Shown one piece after another: positions 1 to 9,575 of a DNA stretch of 34,278 nucleotides. The position numbers were made by a program, and so were the translations under genes. A model generated the notes under the pieces. It ran no database searches, had not been told where the DNA came from, and saw only the letters and a program-made list of their open reading frames with translations. Source of the DNA: Phycisphaera sp. TMED9 (GTDB taxonomy: Bacteria; Planctomycetota; Phycisphaerae; Phycisphaerales; SM1A02). The stretch lies in contig NHBO02000084.1 of NCBI GenBank assembly GCA_002167845.2, positions 1-34,278 of the forward strand, in the 5' to 3' direction. How positions within the stretch are numbered: position 1 is the first letter of the stretch; each line of letters starts with the position of its first letter.

Positions 1-241
1 AGCCTTGCTGGCAGGCTGTCTTCCGTGGCTTCCGAACCGATTGAGCTACCCCGAACTCGTTCCACCGGAAGCCCTCGAACTCAACCCCTGGAAAGTCGCC
101 TCCGGAAGCGCCGGACCCCTGGGGGGAACGGTTTCTTTGGGCCGACTTCAAGAGGCCATCCGTGAGCGGCTCGCGCCGGCGGCCGCACCGACAGCCGTCC
201 AACGCATCGAACAGGAAGTCAGGCTCGCCGTCGAAGGTTGA
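1..241 (+). CDS. 3' end of a glycosyltransferase, tRNA-queuosine alpha-mannosyltransferase-like (DUF3524/GTDC1)
   Basis: This is the last 79 or so codons of a gene that begins before the window; the reading frame is open from base 2 and stops with TGA at 239-241. Near the window edge the protein reads GCLPWLPNRLSYPELVP. A GC-P-P-LSYPE-P motif is what I recall from the C-terminal GT-B half of the GTDC1/DUF3524 glycosyltransferases, which transfer mannose to queuosine in tRNA. The rest is a helical tail ending in RLAVEG. The assignment rests on this one motif, because the catalytic N-terminal part lies outside the window. Another GT4-type glycosyltransferase is the main alternative. It converges on the aspartate kinase gene across 367 bases. 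Confidence 0.5.
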   Translation, partial: ALLAGCLPWLPNRLSYPELVPPEALELNPWKVASGSAGPLGGTVSLGRLQEAIRERLAPAAAPTAVQRIEQEVRLAVEG

Positions 242-475
242 GCCGGAACCCGGAACGACCGCGAACCGCGACACGAGAATCTGATCTTCAGCACGTCGCA
301 ATCAGCGATCACGAATCAACCCTGGCGGGGCCCGGATCCAACACCACACGCGTCAACTTCATCAGTCCAACGCCAGCATGATCACTCGAGCCGACCGCGT
401 TCCGTCACACGACGAACAAGGCGGATCAACCCCGGACTGAACGGCGACCCGAAGGCGAACCCCGGACGAGACGCA

Positions 476-491
476 CCGCGGCACGCCGCGG
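476..491. terminator. Short GC hairpin between convergent genes
   Basis: CCGCGG, a CACG loop and CCGCGG form a perfect 6-bp stem. It lies between two convergent genes and could end transcription in either direction, but there is no T-run on either strand. Confidence 0.3.
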
Positions 492-508
492 CAAACCGGC
501 CCCAGAAG

Positions 509-530
509 ACGGAATCGCCGATTCCCGTCT
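509..530 (-). terminator. Probable terminator of aspartate kinase
   Basis: On the minus strand GACGGGAATC, a short loop and GATTCCGTC form a stem with a single bulged base, followed by TTCT. It lies about 80 bases after the aspartate kinase stop. Confidence 0.4.
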
Positions 531-608
531 TGAGTGCCGATAATCGGTGTTATGTAAAACAAGAGACCTCAGGCCTTGGGCTCGGCCCCCCGGCGGTCCT
601 CCTCGGAC

Positions 609-1910
609 TCAGGCCTCGTCGTGATCCGTCAGGCCCAGGAACGGGCCGTCTTGGGGATCTCGATCAAGGCCGAACGCGTCATGCACCACTTCCAGCGCCT
701 CTTCGCCGCGATCCTGTGGGACCAGACAGGAGATCCGAATCTCGCTGGTCGTGATGTTCAGGATTGGAATGCCGGCCTTGGAGAGTGCTTCAAACATCCG
801 CCCGGCGACTCCGATCGCACTCCGCATGCCCGAGCCGACGGCGGAGATCTTGGCAAGGCCGATCTCGACATCCACACCGACCGAGTCGTCGCCAGGGCTC
901 AATCGTTCGATCGCGGATCGAACCACGTCCCGGGCCTCCGCGAGCTCTCCGTGCTCGACGGTGAACGCCAGTGAGATTCCATCATCGCCATCGGTCTGGA
1001 CGATGTCGTCGACCATCACACCGGCATCCGCCAAGGCCATGAAGATCGCCGCCTGCCCACCGATCGCCATGTCGAGACCGGAGATCCCGACCCGACCCAG
1101 TTCCCGCCGCAGGGCGCATCCGATGACTGAATTTCGTTCCATGCTGGAAGTCTCCCGAAGAACCAAGGTACCCGGACCGGGCTTCTGACTGTGAAGGACT
1201 CGGAGCGGAACATCGAAACGACGCGCGAAGACCACCGCTCTCTCCTGGAGAACCCCGGCCCCCACCGCGGCGAGTTCCAGCATCTCATCCGACCCGATCT
1301 CCGACAGCCGTCGCGCCTTCGGAATGACTCTCGGGTCGGCGGTGTGGATCCCGTCAACATCCGTATGGATTTCACAACCACCACCCGACTCGCCCGCACC
1401 AACCGCCGCCGCCAGAGCCACCGCCGTGGTGTCGGAGCCGCCCCGTCCGATCGTCGTGACTTCACCAAGCGGAGAAACACCCTGAAAACCGGCGACCACC
1501 GGCACCACGCCCGAACTCATCAGGTCATGAAGGCGAGTCGACTCGATGGCGAGAATGCGGGCTCGCCCGTGGGTCTGATCGGTTCGGATTCCTGCTTCGC
1601 GGCCGCCCAGGGGTACGGCTTGAACACCCCGCTTCTCGAGGGCGATCGTCATCATCGCCGTGCTCGCGAGCTCGCCGGTCGCCAGAAGCAGGTCCAACGC
1701 TCGCGGGTCGGGGTCCGAGCCGAGCGAATGCGCCAGTTCGACGAGTTGATCGGTCGTCCGACCCATCGCGGAGACCACGACGATCACTCGGTTTCCAGCG
1801 CCGACCGCCTGCGCGACGCGGTCGGCACAATTGGACAGCCGAGCGGAGTCCGAGAGCGAAGTTCCACCGAATTTCTGGACCAGGATCGGTCCGCCTGAGG
1901 ACGCCATCAT
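609..1910 (-). CDS. lysC: Aspartate kinase
   Basis: Aspartokinase phosphorylates L-aspartate with ATP, the first step towards lysine, threonine, methionine and diaminopimelate. The 433-residue product opens with the kinase signature VQKFGGTS and has ATGELAST and, mid-protein, DVDGIHTADPR, all typical of the amino-acid kinase fold. Two ACT-type segments follow (GRVGISGLDMAIGG and LAKISAVGSGMRS...ITTSEIRISCLV), so feedback control by lysine and/or threonine is expected. Bacterial enzymes of this type are about 405-450 residues. GTG 1913, ATG 1910 and ATG 1907 are stacked; I chose 1910, with AGGGGG just upstream. The gene lies 33 bases after typA on the same strand and is probably cotranscribed with it. 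Confidence 0.95.
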   Translation of the reverse strand: MMASSGGPILVQKFGGTSLSDSARLSNCADRVAQAVGAGNRVIVVVSAMGRTTDQLVELAHSLGSDPDPRALDLLLATGELASTAMMTIALEKRGVQAVPLGGREAGIRTDQTHGRARILAIESTRLHDLMSSGVVPVVAGFQGVSPLGEVTTIGRGGSDTTAVALAAAVGAGESGGGCEIHTDVDGIHTADPRVIPKARRLSEIGSDEMLELAAVGAGVLQERAVVFARRFDVPLRVLHSQKPGPGTLVLRETSSMERNSVIGCALRRELGRVGISGLDMAIGGQAAIFMALADAGVMVDDIVQTDGDDGISLAFTVEHGELAEARDVVRSAIERLSPGDDSVGVDVEIGLAKISAVGSGMRSAIGVAGRMFEALSKAGIPILNITTSEIRISCLVPQDRGEEALEVVHDAFGLDRDPQDGPFLGLTDHDEA

Positions 1911-1943
1911 CACCCCCTGGGGCTATACGGGACGGGCCTGATC

Positions 1944-3809
<1,866 letters not shown>

Positions 3810-3854
3810 GTGGACTCCTGCGGGGCGAGGCGCCCGCGATCGAATGAGCCCCTC

Positions 3855-3860
3855 AGTGTA
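3855..3860 (-). promoter_or_regulatory. Candidate -10 element for typA
   Basis: TACACT on the minus strand, about 45 bases before the typA ATG, matches the TANNNT form. No good -35 is visible at the usual spacing. The same hexamer stands before the MEMO-family gene at 7752. Confidence 0.4.
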
Positions 3861-3892
3861 CCCAAACCCGGCCGATCTTCGTTGAATTATGC

Positions 3893-3910
3893 AAAACGGC
3901 GAGTTCGCCG
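3893..3910 (-). terminator. Terminator of the M32 carboxypeptidase gene
   Basis: On the minus strand, CGGCG, a 4-base loop and CGCCG are followed by TTTT. It lies 8 bases past the carboxypeptidase stop codon. Confidence 0.6.
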
Positions 3911-3918
3911 CCTCGGGC

Positions 3919-5442
3919 TCAGATCCCGTAGAGCGGCCGGAACTTGCCTTCGAGATACCGCATCAACGGGTCCGCGGAAACCGGCTTTCCGGTGATTCGC
4001 TCACAGAGCTGCCCCGGCGAGTACCGGCGACCGTGGACGTGAATGTTGGCCCGCAGCCAGTCCAACAGGCCGGAGAAGCGGCCATCCGCGAATCCGTCCA
4101 CGAGCCCGGGCATCTCCTCGCACGCGGTCTCGAAGATCTGGGCGCCATAGAGATTGCCAAGGGTGTAGGTCGGGAAGTACCCCATCGCCCCCATCGACCA
4201 GTGGACGTCCTGCAGACAACCGCGCCGATCGTCGACGATCTCCAGCCCGAGGAAGTCGCGGTAGGCGTCGTTCCAGGCGGCGGGAAGATCCGCCGGAGAA
4301 AGGTCACCGGTCAGCATCGCCCGCTCCAACCCGAAGCGGATCATGATGTGCATGTTGTAGGTCGCCTCGTCCGCTTCGACCCGGATGAAACCGGGATTGA
4401 CGCGATTGGCGCTCTCGAACGCGGCCCGGGCGTCGATTCCCGCGACCGTCGCACCAAAGTGCTTTTCGAGAAGCGGCGCCGCGAACTTCCAGAACGACTC
4501 ACTCCGTCCGACCTGGTTCTCCCACATCCGACTCTGGCTCTCGTGAATCCCCAACGAGACCGAGTCTCCGCAGGGAGCACCGAACGCCGCGTAAGGAAGT
4601 CCCTGCTCGTACATCGCATGCCCGGATTCGTGCATGGTCGAACTCACCGCGTCCGTGAGCATGTCATCGTGGAACCGGGTGGTCATGCGAACGTCGTCGC
4701 AGTGGGAACCGCCGCAGAACGGATGCGTCGACACATCCAGGCGCCCCCGCGTCGCGTCGAAACCGATCTTCTCGGCGACTTCGAGGCAGAACGCCATCTG
4801 CTGATCACGCGGCAGCGTGAGCGAATCGAGCCGGGCATCGGGAGTCCGGCTGGAAGCGCCGATCTCGGCGATCAGATCCCGGAGTCGATCGCGGAGCGGG
4901 CCGAAGACGCTGGCGACGCCTGCTGCCGTACAACCCGGTTCGTAGTCCTCGGCCAGCGCATCCCACGGTTCGCCCCCTTCGGCCCATCCGAAACACTCCG
5001 CCTTGCGACGACAGATGTCCACGGTCTTCTCAAGCCACGGAAGAAAACGCTTGAAGTCGTTGTTCGCGCGGGCTTCCGCCCATTCATGCTGGGCGGCACT
5101 GGCGGTTTCCGCCGCCTCCTGAACCAGCGATGCGGGCAGTCTGACCGCACGATCGTGATCGTGACGAACGGCCCTGACATTCGCCGCCGCCTCGGTATCC
5201 GCGCCAAGATCGATCTCGCCTTCGCAGATCGCCAACGTCTCGGCGAGGTCGGAAGACGTCAACCGCTCGTGCGAGAGCCTGGCCAGAAGCGAGATCTGTT
5301 TCGCCCGATGCCCGGCCCCCTCGGTCGGCATCATGGTCTCTTGATCCCATCCGAGCAGCCCGTTGATGGAACTGAGAACCGCCTCCTCTTCAAGGAGTTC
5401 GAGCAGGCGGTCATACGCGGTCCCGGCAGCAGTGGTGGTCAT
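3919..5442 (-). CDS. Carboxypeptidase Taq (M32) family metallopeptidase
   Basis: M32 carboxypeptidases are cytoplasmic metal-dependent enzymes that remove C-terminal residues from peptides. With the start at 5442 the protein has 507 residues, the usual family length of about 500. The metal site HESGH is at residues 271-275 and the third ligand is E301 in GIHESQSRMWEN, a signature of this family. The N-terminal GWDQETMMP and the C-terminal NIHVHGRRYSPGQLCERITG also match M32 proteins. Upstream in-frame codons reach 5571 but encode low-complexity GPGPGQG-type sequence, so I chose ATG 5442, before MTTTAAGTAYDRL. The gene stands alone, with its own terminator and a hairpin upstream. Confidence 0.93.
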   Translation of the reverse strand: MTTTAAGTAYDRLLELLEEEAVLSSINGLLGWDQETMMPTEGAGHRAKQISLLARLSHERLTSSDLAETLAICEGEIDLGADTEAAANVRAVRHDHDRAVRLPASLVQEAAETASAAQHEWAEARANNDFKRFLPWLEKTVDICRRKAECFGWAEGGEPWDALAEDYEPGCTAAGVASVFGPLRDRLRDLIAEIGASSRTPDARLDSLTLPRDQQMAFCLEVAEKIGFDATRGRLDVSTHPFCGGSHCDDVRMTTRFHDDMLTDAVSSTMHESGHAMYEQGLPYAAFGAPCGDSVSLGIHESQSRMWENQVGRSESFWKFAAPLLEKHFGATVAGIDARAAFESANRVNPGFIRVEADEATYNMHIMIRFGLERAMLTGDLSPADLPAAWNDAYRDFLGLEIVDDRRGCLQDVHWSMGAMGYFPTYTLGNLYGAQIFETACEEMPGLVDGFADGRFSGLLDWLRANIHVHGRRYSPGQLCERITGKPVSADPLMRYLEGKFRPLYGI

Positions 5443-5509
5443 CGTGTCGCGATCCGAATGCGAGCGACGCCCCTGCCCTGGCCCGGGACCGCTCTGGTTT
5501 GAAAACACC

Positions 5510-5515
5510 ATGGTA
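5510..5515 (-). promoter_or_regulatory. Candidate -10 element for the M32 carboxypeptidase gene
   Basis: TACCAT on the minus strand would give a leader of about 60 bases before ATG 5442. No -35 is recognised, so support is weak. Confidence 0.25.
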
Positions 5516-5554
5516 CGCGACCGGGCCAGTCGGTTGCCAGACCCGGAAACGCAA

Positions 5555-5585
5555 CGCCCGCCCGCCGTCAAACGGCGAGCGGGCG
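5555..5585 (-). terminator. Hairpin terminator of the ankyrin/DUF1573 gene
   Basis: A 7-bp stem (CGCCCGC with GCGGGCG), one mismatched pair and a 5-bp stem (CGCCG with CGGCG) enclose a TCAAA loop. It begins 29 bases after the stop of the ankyrin gene. There is no T-run. Confidence 0.55.
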
Positions 5586-5613
5586 ATATGAACCGTTGGT
5601 TCGGGCGAGCGAT

Positions 5614-7413
5614 TCAGCCACCGACGGCCGGCTTCGCATCCTTCACTTCGTCCGGAACGTTCGCCTCGAGAAACTCGATGACCTCCGTTCGGCTGGGATC
5701 GGTCCGAGCACGAGCGTGGTCAAGCACCGTCCAGCCGCGGACATCCGTGACCGCCAGATCCGCTCCCGAATCCGAGAGCATCTTGAGCTTGTCGAGCGGG
5801 CCCTGAGCGGACGCGATCATGACGGCGGTCTGGCCGAGCATGTTCTTGATCTCCGTGTCCGCGTCCGCATCGAGCAGAATTCGGACGCTCGCGGGATTCC
5901 CGATTCGGGCGGCCCGCATCAAGGCGGTCTCCTTCGCGTGAATCTCGACGGCATCGAGATCAGCACCGTTCTTGACCAACAACGCCACCGACTCGGGCTG
6001 ACCGATGCCGGCCGCCCAGATCAGCGGCGTCATGCCGCTCTTGTCGACCACGTTGACCGAAGCCCCCTGCTCGACGAGATATTCCGCGGTCGCGGGATTC
6101 TTCGAGAGAGCCACGGCCCAGAGAAGCGGCGTACCACCGATCTCGTCGGTATGGGCGATGTCGCCACCCTTACCGACCAGGAACTCCAGTACTTCGAGCT
6201 GACCACTCTCCGCGGCCAGCGCGACCGGCGTCTTGCCAGCCTTGTTGGGAAGGTTCGGGTTGGCCGACCCTTCGACCAGTGCGGCCACGACTTCCACGTT
6301 TCCTTCTCTCGCAGCCCAGTGCAGGGCCGACATTCCACCGATCGAGGGTTGGTCGACGGGTTCGCCTGCGGCGATCGCCTTCCGGACGCCATCCAGGTCT
6401 CCGCTTCGGGCGGCGTTCACCAGACGACCGGCGGCCGGCCGAGCGACGTTCGGACCGACGTTGGGCGCGTTGGGCTTCTGCCGCGTGATCGAGCGTCGCA
6501 CGGTCACACTCAACTCGGGCGCATCGGGATGGTCGGTGATGATCTTGACGGTGGGACGACGCCCTGCGGTCTCCCAGGCTTCCCAGTCCATGGCCAGTTC
6601 ATGATCGATCTGCTTCTCGCCACCGACTCCGCTGAAGACGGGAGGCTCGATGGAGACGATCGAGAAGGGAACCTTGTTGGCCGACGAGAGCGCGACGGAC
6701 TGCTGGTCCGACGCTTCCTGCTTTCCAGCGTCGAGGAAGTTGGGTGCCATCTTGACGAACAGTCCGACCTCGCCCTCGACCGTGATGACCTGAGGCGCCC
6801 CGTTCACCATCTGCAGGGTGACCCGCTTGCTGAGCTTGCTGCCCTGCTTCGTGGTCGGCTTCAATGTGATTTCCAGTTCGGCCGACTCACCGGGCCCGAT
6901 GGGCTCGCGAGGCCAGACCGGCGTGGTGCAGCCACAGCTGGCGATCGCCTTCTTGATCTGGATCGGCGTGTCGCCATTGTTGGTCAGCGTGACCGTGCCG
7001 GTCTTGGGAACGCCCGGCTGCATGATCCCGAGCACGAGCTTCGGAGGCGTGACCGTCATGTCGATCGTCTTGCCGAGATCGACGATCTCGCTTCGCACCC
7101 CGGGGACCTTGGCGCCCTTCGTCGGCGCGGTGGTCAAGCCGCTCGGTGCCGGCGGAATCGGCCGCTTGGTGTCGATGATGCTGTCGCTGGTGCTCACCAT
7201 CGGCGTGCCGACCGGTCGAACCTTGCTGGCACCCTGATCGGTCGCCGCGTCCGGCTTGCCCTGAGGCGCCGCCGCCACTTCTTCGCTTCCCGCCGAGGCC
7301 TTCGCCACCGGCTGTTCGCCGCCCTGATCGCACGCGGTGATCGCGAGCACAAGCGTCGCGGGAAGGAGCGTTCGAAGGACGCGGGGGACGAACGATTCTG
7401 GAGTCTTGATCAT
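5614..7413 (-). CDS. Lipoprotein with DUF1573 domain and ankyrin repeats
   Basis: This is a 599-residue predicted lipoprotein. The signal peptide ends in the lipobox ITAC with the acylated cysteine at residue 28. A low-complexity linker (29-110) leads to a DUF1573-type immunoglobulin-like domain (about 112-215) carrying the characteristic ASCGCTT at 158-164. A second, poorly recognised region follows (216-320). Ankyrin repeats fill about 330-590, with units such as GMSALHWAAREGNVEVV and GMTPLIWAAGIGQPESV. DUF1573 domains are common in exported proteins of Planctomycetota and Bacteroidota; ankyrin arrays bind proteins. ATG 7413 was chosen over upstream codons because it places the signal peptide correctly and has AGAGG 9 bases upstream. 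The partner is unknown. Confidence 0.85.
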   Translation of the reverse strand: MIKTPESFVPRVLRTLLPATLVLAITACDQGGEQPVAKASAGSEEVAAAPQGKPDAATDQGASKVRPVGTPMVSTSDSIIDTKRPIPPAPSGLTTAPTKGAKVPGVRSEIVDLGKTIDMTVTPPKLVLGIMQPGVPKTGTVTLTNNGDTPIQIKKAIASCGCTTPVWPREPIGPGESAELEITLKPTTKQGSKLSKRVTLQMVNGAPQVITVEGEVGLFVKMAPNFLDAGKQEASDQQSVALSSANKVPFSIVSIEPPVFSGVGGEKQIDHELAMDWEAWETAGRRPTVKIITDHPDAPELSVTVRRSITRQKPNAPNVGPNVARPAAGRLVNAARSGDLDGVRKAIAAGEPVDQPSIGGMSALHWAAREGNVEVVAALVEGSANPNLPNKAGKTPVALAAESGQLEVLEFLVGKGGDIAHTDEIGGTPLLWAVALSKNPATAEYLVEQGASVNVVDKSGMTPLIWAAGIGQPESVALLVKNGADLDAVEIHAKETALMRAARIGNPASVRILLDADADTEIKNMLGQTAVMIASAQGPLDKLKMLSDSGADLAVTDVRGWTVLDHARARTDPSRTEVIEFLEANVPDEVKDAKPAVGG

Positions 7414-7680
7414 CAGTTTGAGCCTCTGAGTGAACGGAAGTCGATGTTCGTGGAAGAAGCGTTGATCAGCCTCTTCCGCCATGGCCTGCGGGTGGACACC
7501 TGAACTCAGGCGTTGAAACCACCCCTGCGGTTCGCCGAAGTTGCCGAAACAGCAAAAGCTCTTTCCGCACCATCTTCCTCGGCCCCCTCTTGCGAGAGAT
7601 CAAGAAAACCCGGCGAGTCGGTTCGAGGATCCCGGACGGCCGTCCATCGGGAGTCCGAAAACCGACGTTTCGAGTCGAAC

Positions 7681-7686
7681 ATTCTA
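7681..7686 (-). promoter_or_regulatory. Candidate -10 element for the ankyrin/DUF1573 gene
   Basis: TAGAAT on the minus strand is the same hexamer seen before purA. It would produce a leader of about 260 bases. TTGGCC lies 19 bases upstream, longer than the ideal spacing. Confidence 0.3.
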
Positions 7687-7751
7687 GCCCCAAGAGGACG
7701 AGGAAGGCCAATTTCCCCCCCCAAAGGGCCGAACGACCCCGTTTCGTTGGC

Positions 7752-7757
7752 TACACT
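7752..7757 (+). promoter_or_regulatory. -10 element for the MEMO gene, leaderless-type spacing
   Basis: TACACT ends 9 bases before ATG 7767, so transcription should begin within a few bases of the start codon. No Shine-Dalgarno sequence could fit in such a short leader. Confidence 0.5.
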
Positions 7758-7766
7758 CGCGGAATC

Positions 7767-9080
7767 ATGCCTGACGACACCAAACCAACCCCCCCGCACG
7801 TCCTCACCCCTCACGCACGGCCGGTACAGCCCATGCCCGTGCAGAAGGAGGGAAAGCAGTTCGTGGCCCTTCGCGACCCCTCGATGCTCATCCAGCAGAC
7901 GATGGTCGTCCAACCGCAGGCATTGCAGGTGATCCAGCTCTTCGAGGGGGAACTCTCCACCACCGAGATCGCCGATCGCATCGTGGCCGCAGAGACCCCT
8001 GACCGCAGCACGGTGGTCACCGAGGCACAGAAGCAGGTCGAGATGCTCGCTGGCCAGATGGACCAGTTCGGCTTGCTCTGGGGTCCGACCTTCGACGGGT
8101 ACGAGAAGCAGATGGCGGAAAAGCTCCATGAGCTTGGCGCTTTCCCGATCCAGGCCTCCGGCACGCTGGTCCAACTCGCGCATCAGGCTCAGGGCGGCGA
8201 ACCGAAACCACCCGAAGACGTTGAGGCGCAAAAGACATGGGGCAAGGAACTGGCCGTCGGGATGCTTGAGAACTGGCTCCAGGCCGCCGAAGACCCTGAA
8301 TTCGATTCGCCGGTGATCGGGCTCGTGGTCCCCCACCTCGACTACGTGCGGGGTGGCGAGGTCTACGCGAGCGGCTATCGCGCGTGGGTCGGTGCCGCCA
8401 AGCCCGATCGAGTCGTGATCCTCGGAACCAACCACTTCGGGATGGGTGACGGCGCCGTGATGAGCCGCCTCGACTTCGAGACGCCACTCGGACGAATCCA
8501 CGCCGACCAGGACGTCATCAACGGAATGGCGGAGAAGCTTGGCGATCGCATCTTCAAGGACGAACTCGATCTGCTCCCTGAGCACTCGGCGGAACTGCAT
8601 CTCCCGTTCATTCAACATCTGTTCGGCGACGTCCCGGTCGTCGTCGGCCTCGTGCCCGACCCGCTGGTTCCCATGATCGCCGACGATGGAAAACGAGTCT
8701 CGAGCGAGGAGTTCACCACGGCGCTCCAGGAGGTGCTCGAGAAGGCCGGCGGAATCACCTACTTCGTCTCCTCTGCGGACCTCTCCCACGTCGGCCCCCA
8801 GTTCGGCGAACCAAAGCCCGTGGATGACGCGCGACGAGTCGAGGTCGAACGCCACGATCGCGAACACCTCGCCAAGTTCCTCGAGAACGACAGCAAGGGG
8901 TTCCTCGAAGCCATGGAATGGTGCAAGAACCAGACCCGGTGGTGCTCGATCGGGAACATGTCCGCCGTCGCCTCTCTGGCGGCGGCCGATTCGGTCGAGC
9001 TGATCGATTACCGCCAGGCCTCCGACGAGCGCGGGGCCCACATGGTCTCCGTGGCCTCGATCGCCTTCCTCGCTTCGTGA
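7767..9080 (+). CDS. MEMO-family protein (AmmeMemoRadiSam system protein B-like) with N-terminal extension
   Basis: The 437-residue product carries a MEMO domain from about residue 185 to the end, with VVPHLDYVRGG, LGTNHF, PEHSAELHLPF, SSADLSHVG and WCSIGNMSA, matching the conserved His/Cys pocket of the family. MEMO proteins resemble extradiol dioxygenases, and in bacteria one often sits beside AMMECR1 and radical SAM partners; neither partner is in this window. Residues 25-125 form a separate extension with the look of a small winged-helix domain (IQLFEGELSTTEIADRIV) that ordinary MEMO proteins of about 270-300 residues lack. ATG 7767 follows a -10 hexamer by 9 bases. The gene is followed 25 bases later by dtd. 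Its biochemical role is not known. Confidence 0.85.
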   Translation: MPDDTKPTPPHVLTPHARPVQPMPVQKEGKQFVALRDPSMLIQQTMVVQPQALQVIQLFEGELSTTEIADRIVAAETPDRSTVVTEAQKQVEMLAGQMDQFGLLWGPTFDGYEKQMAEKLHELGAFPIQASGTLVQLAHQAQGGEPKPPEDVEAQKTWGKELAVGMLENWLQAAEDPEFDSPVIGLVVPHLDYVRGGEVYASGYRAWVGAAKPDRVVILGTNHFGMGDGAVMSRLDFETPLGRIHADQDVINGMAEKLGDRIFKDELDLLPEHSAELHLPFIQHLFGDVPVVVGLVPDPLVPMIADDGKRVSSEEFTTALQEVLEKAGGITYFVSSADLSHVGPQFGEPKPVDDARRVEVERHDREHLAKFLENDSKGFLEAMEWCKNQTRWCSIGNMSAVASLAAADSVELIDYRQASDERGAHMVSVASIAFLAS

Positions 9081-9105
9081 TCCTCCCTCCGGAACCGTCG
9101 CCAGC

Positions 9106-9567
9106 ATGAAGGCCGTGATTCAACGTGTCCGAGAGGCGAGCGTCGAAGTCGATGGCGAAATCATCGGACGCGTGGGGATCGGCTTTCTCGTTCTGGCCGG
9201 CGCGGCCCGTGAAGACGACGAAACCGATGCCGTCTGGATCGCACGGAAGATCGCGGGCCTGCGCGTGTTTCCCGATGAAGACGGACGAATGAACCTCGAC
9301 CTCTCCGCGGTGGATGGAAGCGTGCTTCTGGTGAGCCAGTTCACGCTCCAGGCGGATTGCCGACAAGGCAATCGCCCCAGCTTCATCAATGCCGCACCGC
9401 CGGACGAAGCAGCCCCCCTCGTCGATCTCGTCGTGGAGCGGCTTCGGCGTGAACACGGACTCCGAGTCGAGACCGGTCGCTTCGGCGCCGACATGAAGGT
9501 CTCCCTGCTCAATGACGGCCCGGTGACGATCGTTCTGGACTCGTCGGAAGATCGCCGCGCGGGGTGA
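9106..9567 (+). CDS. dtd: D-aminoacyl-tRNA deacylase
   Basis: Dtd hydrolyses D-aminoacyl-tRNAs, and glycine mischarged on tRNA-Ala, so that they do not enter translation. The 153-residue protein matches the usual length of about 145-150 and starts with MKAVIQRV. Both active-site motifs are present: SQFTLQA at residues 77-83, and NDGPVTI near 135-141 in place of the usual N-x-GP-x-T. It lies 25 bases after the MEMO gene on the same strand and is probably cotranscribed, without a strong Shine-Dalgarno sequence. The 3' end converges on the uracil-DNA glycosylase gene, leaving 8 bases between stop codons. Confidence 0.96.
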   Translation: MKAVIQRVREASVEVDGEIIGRVGIGFLVLAGAAREDDETDAVWIARKIAGLRVFPDEDGRMNLDLSAVDGSVLLVSQFTLQADCRQGNRPSFINAAPPDEAAPLVDLVVERLRREHGLRVETGRFGADMKVSLLNDGPVTIVLDSSEDRRAG

Positions 9568-9575
9568 CGCCCGGA

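Larger units (their letters stand above)
242..608. other. Intergenic region between convergent genes, with hairpins
   Basis: No convincing gene is seen in these 367 bases; the one minus-strand frame (362-562) is short, starts without a ribosome-binding site and resembles no family. The region holds a CCGCGG/CCGCGG hairpin with a 4-base loop at 476-491, the probable aspartate kinase terminator at 509-530, and a perfect 11-base palindrome CCGATAATCGG at 537-547. The sequence CTCAGGCCT occurs twice, near 568 and 608, the second copy overlapping the aspartate kinase stop codon. Confidence 0.5.
7414..7766. other. Divergent intergenic region between the ankyrin and MEMO genes
   Basis: No gene is supported in these 353 bases. 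The region holds a 12-base palindrome GGACGGCCGTCC at 7634-7645, flanked by CCCG and CGGG, a minus-strand TAGAAT at 7681-7686, and the TACACT promoter element of the MEMO gene at 7752-7757. If TAGAAT is used, the ankyrin gene has a leader of about 260 bases. Confidence 0.5.

Noticed and set aside
362-562. Minus-strand 66-codon frame after aspartate kinase
   Set aside because: There is no ribosome-binding site, no motif, and it crosses two hairpins that look like terminators.
3889-5502. Plus-strand open frame of 537 codons opposite the carboxypeptidase gene
   Set aside because: It is antisense to a clear M32 gene, has no ribosome-binding site and encodes Arg/Pro/His-rich sequence typical of shadow frames in GC-rich DNA.
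5596-7503. Plus-strand open frame of 635 codons opposite the ankyrin gene
   Set aside because: It is a mirror of the ankyrin/DUF1573 gene, with long runs of Arg, Asp and Gly and no family motif.
7506-9107. Minus-strand open frame of 533 codons opposite the MEMO gene
   Set aside because: It lies across the MEMO coding region, whose conserved motifs are on the plus strand.
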